Assembly (NCBI GenBank): GCA_947632295.1
Contig: CANROQ010000013.1
Coordinates: 1-11,865 of the forward strand
Length of the DNA: 11,865 nucleotides
Origin: an uncultured Bacilli bacterium
Lineage (GTDB): Bacteria; Bacillota_I; Bacilli_A; RF39; UBA660
Reading direction: 5' to 3'
The notes under the pieces were generated by a model. That model was given only the letters and a program-made list of their open reading frames with translations. It was not told where the DNA came from and ran no database searches. A program made the translations under genes and the position numbers. This document shows positions 7,896 through 11,865 of this stretch, one piece after another; the first letter of the stretch is position 1, and the number at the start of each line of letters is the position of its first letter.

Positions 7896-7905
7896 GAGGT
7901 ACTTC

Positions 7906-8109
7906 ATGAATAACATGGATATTGCTTTTTTAAAACAATCACTTAATGATTTAAAGTTTGAAATTAAAAATAATACAGTGGCATTAAATAAACAAACTGA
8001 ATCGATAAATATGGCTAATTTATTAAAAATGGTGGAATTGGGATTAATACCTAGAGATAATATAAAAAATCAATGTTTAGAATACACTAAAAAATATATA
8101 AAAAAATAA
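7906..8109 (+). CDS. Unknown small helical protein, third gene of three
   Basis: This 67-residue protein is not recognised. It appears almost wholly helical, with a possible coiled-coil stretch (FLKQSLNDLKFEIKNNTVAL, about 8-27). The segment NLLKMVELGLIPRDNIKNQC (38-57) follows, then a Lys-rich end. The ATG follows a near-perfect AGGAGG (7894-7899), suggesting high translation. The gene closes the operon at the bidirectional terminator 8114-8138. An ATG at 7915 four codons in is possible but farther from the Shine-Dalgarno. Confidence 0.68.
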   Translation: MNNMDIAFLKQSLNDLKFEIKNNTVALNKQTESINMANLLKMVELGLIPRDNIKNQCLEYTKKYIKK

Positions 8110-8113
8110 TAAT

Positions 8114-8138
8114 AAAAAGTCACTTTGTGTGACTTTTT
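8114..8138. terminator. Bidirectional terminator between convergent genes
   Basis: AAAAAGTCAC (8114-8123) and GTGACTTTTT (8129-8138) form a perfect 10-bp stem with a 5-nt loop. T runs are present on both strands, so it can end the small-gene operon (+) and the coat-gene operon (-). The minus-strand stop codon (8137-8139) lies partly inside it. Confidence 0.85.
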
Positions 8139-8448
8139 AGTTTAATTGACTTAATTTTTGAGATAATTCATTACATTTTTCAGTTATTTTATTATCTTCG
8201 GCTTTTTCTAAAGAATACCAGCCTTTTTTAAACATCATATTGTATAATTCACGAGCCGCATTTTTTGTTTCCGTGAATATATTAAATAATTCTTCATATA
8301 GAGTATTATTACTAGCCTCATTTAAGGCAATACTTAAATTATCGGACATATTTTTTTCTGTTTCTAAAATTGCGTTCATATAATCGCGATCATTCATTTC
8401 TAAAGTTTCAGGAACTTCTACTTTTGGATTTTCAATTTTATTATTCAT
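8137..8448 (-). CDS. CotF-like spore coat protein
   Basis: This 103-residue protein resembles the Coat_F (CotF) family of small helical, ferritin-like-fold spore coat proteins. After a disordered start (1-20) come DRDYMNAILETEKNMSDNLS (20-39) and ALNEASNNTLYEELFNIF (41-58), then KNAARELYNMMFKKGWYSLE (62-81). The pattern ETEK, EASN and a C-terminal KGWY is typical of the family. This is recalled, not searched. The start has TAGGAGA (minus strand, 8454-8460), which overlaps the stop of the upstream gene, so the pair is one operon. It should be assembled on the spore surface, made in the mother cell and possibly SigE-dependent. That fits the SigE system elsewhere in this window. Confidence 0.78.
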   Translation of the reverse strand: MNNKIENPKVEVPETLEMNDRDYMNAILETEKNMSDNLSIALNEASNNTLYEELFNIFTETKNAARELYNMMFKKGWYSLEKAEDNKITEKCNELSQKLSQLN

Positions 8449-8457
8449 AAATTTCTC

Positions 8458-8655
8458 CTATCTTAAAATATTTACAAGCTTTCGACAATGTTCTGCATGC
8501 ATTTTACAAACTCTATCAGCTAATTCTTTAAGTTCTTCATCATTAATTTCTTGGGTAAAATGGTATGTTTTTTTACTAGCTGTAAAATTCCATTCAAACA
8601 TATCGGAAATATAAGCTAAATCTTTAGTTGAAATCATTAATGGTACTGTGTTCAT
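8458..8655 (-). CDS. Small protein paired with the CotF-like gene, probably coat-associated
   Basis: This 65-residue protein reads MNTVPLMISTKDLAYISDMF at the start, then a helical region (DEELKELADRVCKMHAEHCR, about 39-58) with two His and two Cys. I recall similar short proteins next to CotF-like genes in gut Firmicutes, some annotated as spore coat proteins; this cannot be checked here. The helix pair and MHxxHC pattern suggest it is related in fold to CotF. It has AGAAAGGATG (minus strand, 8661-8670) before the ATG. It is the first gene of the minus-strand operon, and its stop overlaps the ribosome binding site of the CotF-like gene. Confidence 0.65.
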   Translation of the reverse strand: MNTVPLMISTKDLAYISDMFEWNFTASKKTYHFTQEINDEELKELADRVCKMHAEHCRKLVNILR

Positions 8656-8673
8656 GTTCTCATCCTTTCTAAA

Positions 8674-8706
8674 ACTATATTGAGTAAATGTGAATAATAA
8701 TATTCA
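8674..8706 (-). promoter_or_regulatory. Tentative sporulation-type promoter of the coat operon
   Basis: On the minus strand, TGAATATT (8699-8706) and AATATAGT (8674-8681) are separated by 17 bp. They partly resemble sporulation-sigma elements: TGAATA is a SigG-like -35, and ATATT is SigE-like. The -10 and the spacing are poor for either, and no sigma-A pair is visible. Treat as a location for the promoter rather than an assignment. Confidence 0.2.
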
Positions 8707-8745
8707 AAAAAATTTTAAAGACTATATTTTTCAAAAAAAAAATAG

Positions 8746-8751
8746 TATAAT
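8746..8751 (+). promoter_or_regulatory. -10 element of the proS promoter
   Basis: A perfect TATAAT lies within the same 13-bp block (8742-8754) as the ftsA promoter. No convincing -35 exists upstream; the region is nearly pure A/T. Transcription from about 8758 gives a 27-nt leader, too short for a T-box or other riboswitch. Confidence 0.5.
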
Positions 8752-8775
8752 TAAATAGAAGATTTAATTAGATTG

Positions 8776-8782
8776 GATGAGA
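8776..8782 (+). promoter_or_regulatory. Ribosome binding site deciding the proS start
   Basis: GGATGAG lies 2-3 nt before ATG 8785. The in-frame TTG at 8773 lies directly against this element and would lack a Shine-Dalgarno of its own, so 8785 is the start. Confidence 0.6.
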
Positions 8783-8784
8783 AT

Positions 8785-10482
8785 ATGAAATTAAAAAATA
8801 GTTTTTTTTATACAATTAGAGAAGATATTAAAGATGAAGAATCTATTAGTGGAAAATTATTAGTTAAAAGTGGCATGATAAAAAAATCAAGTAATGGTAT
8901 TTATATGTATACACCACTTGGTCTTAAGGTAATGCAGCAAATCGAAAGCATCGTTCGTGAAGAAATGGATAATGCTGGGGCTTTGGAAGTTTGTATGCCT
9001 AGTTTAATACCTGAAGAAATTTATATAAATAGTGGTAGACGTTCTATTTTTGGTTCAAATATGTTTACATTGTCTGATCGTTATAATCGTCCTTATGCAC
9101 TTGGACCAACTCATGAAGAAATGTTTGTAGAAATGGCTAAAAATCAAATTAAATCATATAAAGATATGCCTTTTAATTTATATCAAATTCGTACAAAATT
9201 TAGAGATGAAACACGTCCAAGGTATGGACTTATTCGTGTTAGAGAATTTACAATGAAAGATGCTTATAGTTTCGATGCTGATTTAGATTCACTAGATAAA
9301 TCTTATAATTTGATGTTCGATGCTTATAAAAGAATTTTTGACCGTTTAGGTGTCGATTATAAAATAGTTAGAGCTGATACTGGGGCGATGGGTGGCCTTT
9401 TATCTGAAGAATTTCAAGCGGTAACCGATATTGGTGAAGATATTTTAGTATTATGTGATAGTTGCGATTATGCTTCTAATATTGAAGTTAGTCAATGTGT
9501 TTCTCCAAAAGAACAAATTTCGGAAGAAAAACAAGAGAAAGAATTAGTCTATACGCCAAACATGAAAACAATTGCTGAGTTATCTACTAATTTAGAGATT
9601 AGCGCTGATAAAATGGTAAAAACTTTAATTTATAAAATTGGCGATGAACTTTGTGCTTGTTTAATTAGAGGTAATCGTGAATTAAATGAGGTGAAACTTG
9701 CTAAATTATTTGATGTACCTGAAGTTACATTGGCCAGTGAAGAAGAAGTTCGCGAAGTAACGAATGCTGAAGTTGGTTTTGCTGGACCAATCGGTTTAAA
9801 AATAAAAATTGTCCTTGATAGTGAAGTAGAGGGTATGCAAAACTTTTTAGTTGGTTCTAATCAAACAGATTATCATTATATAAATGTCAATTTGAGTGAT
9901 TTTGATTATGATATAACAGCCGATATCAAAAATGTTGTTGAAGGTGATGTATGTCCAAATTGTGGTGGTAAATTATATTTTAAAAAAGGTATTGAAATAG
10001 GTAATACTTTTAAATTAGGTGATAAATATTCTAAAAATTTTGATTTACAATATTTAGATAAAGATAATAAATTAAAGTATGTTCAAATGGGTTGTTATGG
10101 TATTGGCATTGGTCGTATTATGGCCTCTATAGTTGAACAAAATAATGATGAATTTGGCATTATTTGGCCACTTAATATTGCTCCTTATAAAGTAGCACTT
10201 GTTTTAATTAATGAAAATGATTCTAAGCAAAAAGAGGTAGCCGATTATTTATATAAAGAATTAACTGCTATGGGTATTCCTGTTATATATGATGATCGTG
10301 AAGAACGACCAGGAGTTAAATTTAATGACATGGATTTAATTGGTATACCAATTAGAGTTACAGTAGGTAAAAAAATTAATGATAATATGGTAGAGTTAAA
10401 ATTAAGAAATAAAAACGAAGTAGAAGATATAGATGTAAATGAAATTATTTCGAAAATTCAAGATTATTGTATAAACATTTAA
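8785..10482 (+). CDS. proS: Prolyl-tRNA synthetase
   Basis: ProRS charges tRNA-Pro with proline (class II synthetase). The 565-residue length and layout are those of the bacterial type with an editing (INS) insertion, close to the 564 residues of B. subtilis. Class II motif 1 lies around 44-75. ALGPTHEEMF (105-114) and the motif 2 region RTKFRDETRPRYGLIRVREF (136-155) follow. The INS domain spans about 225-400. Motif 3 is GCYGIGIGRIMASI (436-449). The anticodon-binding domain (about 465-565) includes DDREERPGVKF (503-513). A CxxC pair (C224/C227) before the insertion and CPNC (390-393) after it could form a zinc ribbon; some family members have this and E. coli does not. The metallopeptidase-like gene follows 24 nt later with no terminator between. 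Confidence 0.97.
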   Translation: MKLKNSFFYTIREDIKDEESISGKLLVKSGMIKKSSNGIYMYTPLGLKVMQQIESIVREEMDNAGALEVCMPSLIPEEIYINSGRRSIFGSNMFTLSDRYNRPYALGPTHEEMFVEMAKNQIKSYKDMPFNLYQIRTKFRDETRPRYGLIRVREFTMKDAYSFDADLDSLDKSYNLMFDAYKRIFDRLGVDYKIVRADTGAMGGLLSEEFQAVTDIGEDILVLCDSCDYASNIEVSQCVSPKEQISEEKQEKELVYTPNMKTIAELSTNLEISADKMVKTLIYKIGDELCACLIRGNRELNEVKLAKLFDVPEVTLASEEEVREVTNAEVGFAGPIGLKIKIVLDSEVEGMQNFLVGSNQTDYHYINVNLSDFDYDITADIKNVVEGDVCPNCGGKLYFKKGIEIGNTFKLGDKYSKNFDLQYLDKDNKLKYVQMGCYGIGIGRIMASIVEQNNDEFGIIWPLNIAPYKVALVLINENDSKQKEVADYLYKELTAMGIPVIYDDREERPGVKFNDMDLIGIPIRVTVGKKINDNMVELKLRNKNEVEDIDVNEIISKIQDYCINI

Positions 10483-10506
10483 AATATTTTATAGAGAGTT
10501 GATATA

Positions 10507-11601
10507 ATGAATAATTATGATAATTTACAATTAAATGATATTCTAATTCAATTAGAGAAAATAGATTATAATTTAATAATCAAATCTTTAAGTCCAATCA
10601 TTGTTGCTTATGCTGGTTTTAAAATAGAAAAAAATTATTCTTTATATAAAGATTATAAGACATCCAATAATAAAATTTTATTACCGCCACCACTTACTGA
10701 TATTAATTTAAAATTAGATTTTGAAAAAATGCTTGCTAAAAAATACGGTGATGCTATTTTAAATTTTGCTAAATTAATTATAAATAATTTTTCGGCTGAA
10801 AATTTGCTTATTTTTTATAAAAATATAAATGAATTAGTTGTAGAAACTAAAGATTTTATATTAGAAGAATCACGTTTAAATATTCGTACAATAGGACGTT
10901 ATGATATTGCTAATAATACAATTAGTATTGATGATGCATATAGTGAATTATCGATATATCATGAATTATTTCATATGTCTAGTTCTTTTAAAAATAATGG
11001 TATTGTTTTTTCTGGATTTAAACAAGGGTATATTAAAAATAATCAAAAAATTTGTAATGGTGTAGCTTTAAATGAAGGTTATACACAATTTTTAACTGAT
11101 AGATATTTTGGTAAGGGAATTAGTTATGTTGATGGTTATTATTGGGAAAAGTCGATTGCTTGCAATTTAGAAAAAATTGTTGGACAAAAAAAGATGGAAC
11201 ATTTATATTTAAATGCAAATTTGCAAGGATTAATTGTTGAATTATCACAATATGCGAGCAATAAAGAAATAATGGATTTTATTACTAAATTTGATTTTTT
11301 AACAATATATCAATATGATCAAAGCCCAAATTTAGTTACAAGTAAAATGATACTGAATAGTTTAAAAACAGTTAATGAATTTTTATTAAAATGCTACGCA
11401 ATCAAAAATGCCCGAAAATTTAATGATGGATTAATTTCTTTAAAACAATTTAATAATAACTTAATTAAATATATTCATAATTTAGGAGATGTATTGAAAG
11501 TTGGTAATAAAGAATATCAATATTTGACAAAGGAAAGTTATAGACAAATTGTCGATGAAGCTTTGAATGTATCAGTAAATAATAATGATAAAATATTATA
11601 A
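10507..11601 (+). CDS. Uncharacterised HELFH zinc-metallopeptidase-like protein
   Basis: I do not recognise a named family for this 364-residue protein. It contains a zincin motif, YHELFHM (151-157: H152, E153, H156). NEGYTQFLTDRY (189-200) follows, whose E190 is placed to be the third zinc ligand, as in gluzincins with an NEG-type second motif. The 33-residue gap between H156 and E190 is longer than in M1 aminopeptidases (18) but within what other gluzincins show. No signal peptide or firm membrane span is seen; residues 28-38 are only mildly hydrophobic. A cytoplasmic enzyme is therefore likely. The C-terminal 160 residues look helical. The ATG follows a weak AGAGAG (10493-10498). It probably depends on proS transcription and ends at the terminator 11623-11647. 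Substrate unknown. Confidence 0.7.
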   Translation: MNNYDNLQLNDILIQLEKIDYNLIIKSLSPIIVAYAGFKIEKNYSLYKDYKTSNNKILLPPPLTDINLKLDFEKMLAKKYGDAILNFAKLIINNFSAENLLIFYKNINELVVETKDFILEESRLNIRTIGRYDIANNTISIDDAYSELSIYHELFHMSSSFKNNGIVFSGFKQGYIKNNQKICNGVALNEGYTQFLTDRYFGKGISYVDGYYWEKSIACNLEKIVGQKKMEHLYLNANLQGLIVELSQYASNKEIMDFITKFDFLTIYQYDQSPNLVTSKMILNSLKTVNEFLLKCYAIKNARKFNDGLISLKQFNNNLIKYIHNLGDVLKVGNKEYQYLTKESYRQIVDEALNVSVNNNDKIL

Positions 11602-11622
11602 TTATTAAAAATAATTTATTCT

Positions 11623-11647
11623 AAATGCTTTTTTAAGCATTTTTTTT
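11623..11647 (+). terminator. Rho-independent terminator after the metallopeptidase gene
   Basis: AAATGCTT (11623-11630) pairs with AAGCATTT (11635-11642) around a TTTT loop, and the T run continues to 11647. It ends the proS unit. Confidence 0.8.
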
Positions 11648-11673
11648 GCAATTTTTTAAAATTTTAAAAGGGA

Positions 11674-11713
11674 TTTAAAAGACTTATCTATAATAATATA
11701 ATTAGGAGGTGAT
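11674..11713 (+). promoter_or_regulatory. Promoter-like region and perfect Shine-Dalgarno
   Basis: Two TATAAT hexamers occur, at 11689-11694 and 11697-11702; the second has TTTAAA (11674-11679) at 17 bp. AGGAGGTGAT (11704-11713) is complementary to the 16S anti-Shine-Dalgarno over 10 bases. The only start codon at normal spacing, TTG 11714, is followed by AGT and a stop. Only transcription from the first hexamer would keep the Shine-Dalgarno in the mRNA. Confidence 0.45.
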
Positions 11714-11732
11714 TTGAGTTAAAATATATTTT

Positions 11733-11786
11733 ATGAAAATACTTGTCAAAAGTAAAAATAAAACGTATAATTTAACTGTAGGTTAA
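11733..11786 (+). CDS. Possible 17-residue peptide upstream of the Rpn-like gene
   Basis: ATG 11733 opens a 17-codon frame, MKILVKSKNKTYNLTVG, ending 2 nt before the next ATG. The strong Shine-Dalgarno at 11704-11713 lies about 20 nt upstream, too far for normal initiation. It may be a leader peptide coupling translation to the Rpn-like gene, or the remains of a slightly longer gene with a damaged start. Such a short frame can also occur by chance. Confidence 0.25.
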   Translation: MKILVKSKNKTYNLTVG

Positions 11787-11788
11787 TT

Positions 11789-11865
11789 ATGAAGCAAATT
11801 TATACTCTTACAAATGATTATCTATTTAAAAAGATATTTATGAAAGAAAAATATTTAAAACTTTT
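11789..11865 (+). CDS. Rpn/PD-(D/E)XK nuclease family protein, N-terminal fragment
   Basis: Only the first 25 codons lie in the window; the gene is cut by the window end, not by a mutation. The start reads MKQIYTLTNDYLFKKIFMKE. The NDYLFKKIF pattern is the opening of the Rpn family (recombination-promoting nuclease, also annotated as PD-(D/E)XK nuclease family transposase), usually written ND.vFKkiF. These proteins are DNA endonucleases linked to recombination and phage defence and often occur in many copies. The catalytic core lies beyond the window. The Shine-Dalgarno is weak (AGG at 11780-11782), so translation may be coupled to the short frame just upstream. Confidence 0.6.
   Translation, partial: MKQIYTLTNDYLFKKIFMKEKYLKL

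Noticed and set aside
8656..8784. T-box riboswitch before proS
   Set aside because: Only 27 nt lie between the predicted transcript start and the ATG, and no T-box sequence or antiterminator hairpin is present.
10503..10508. TATAAT directly at the metallopeptidase start
   Set aside because: It overlaps the ATG, so transcription from it would begin inside the gene. Treated as chance in AT-rich sequence.
11709..11786. TGA read as tryptophan, joining GTG 11709 to the short peptide frame
   Set aside because: The GTG would lie inside the Shine-Dalgarno, and TGG is used for tryptophan throughout. Absence of TGA stops in 13 genes is not strong evidence at this base composition.

Overview
The window comes from a very AT-rich Gram-positive (Bacillota) genome, most likely an uncultured gut lineage near Bacilli/Erysipelotrichia or their Mollicutes-like relatives. 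The placement is an inference from low GC, the gene set and resemblance to sequences remembered from gut Firmicutes. It carries a spore-formation locus (SpoIIGA, SigE, a CotF-like coat protein), so the organism probably sporulates or did so recently. All thirteen complete genes end in TAA (11) or TAG (2), none in TGA, and tryptophan is read from TGG.

Layout. (1) 1-2489: a sigma-A-type promoter, then ftsA and ftsZ (divisome), closed by a clear terminator. (2) 2510-3984: spoIIGA and sigE, overlapping by 7 nt. These encode the membrane aspartic protease and the pro-sigma factor it activates in the mother cell. The sigG gene that follows in B. subtilis is not here. (3) 4051-5403: a single-gene unit for a membrane-anchored extracellular protein with a SUMF1/FGE-like (C-type-lectin-like) C-terminal half. 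(4) 5463-7274: mutL with an intact DQHA-type endonuclease motif. (5) 7336-8109: three small genes of unknown function behind a near-consensus promoter, ending at a bidirectional terminator. (6) 8137-8655, minus strand: two small genes, a CotF-like spore coat protein and a probable coat-associated partner. (7) 8785-11601: proS and an unknown HELFH metallopeptidase-like protein 24 nt downstream, probably co-transcribed and closed by a hairpin terminator. (8) 11602-11865: a promoter-like region, a very strong Shine-Dalgarno with no good start codon after it, a possible 17-residue peptide, and the first 25 codons of an Rpn/PD-(D/E)XK-type gene cut by the window end.

How it fits together. The left third is the classic division/sporulation junction (ftsAZ-spoIIG). 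Regions 3 to 8 are short transcription units packed tightly, several with a terminator hairpin directly against the next promoter. No tRNA, rRNA, CRISPR array, complete insertion sequence or reverse transcriptase was seen. The least explained parts are the three-gene small-protein operon, the proS-linked metallopeptidase, and the surface SUMF1-like protein. None of these alone proves a new system.
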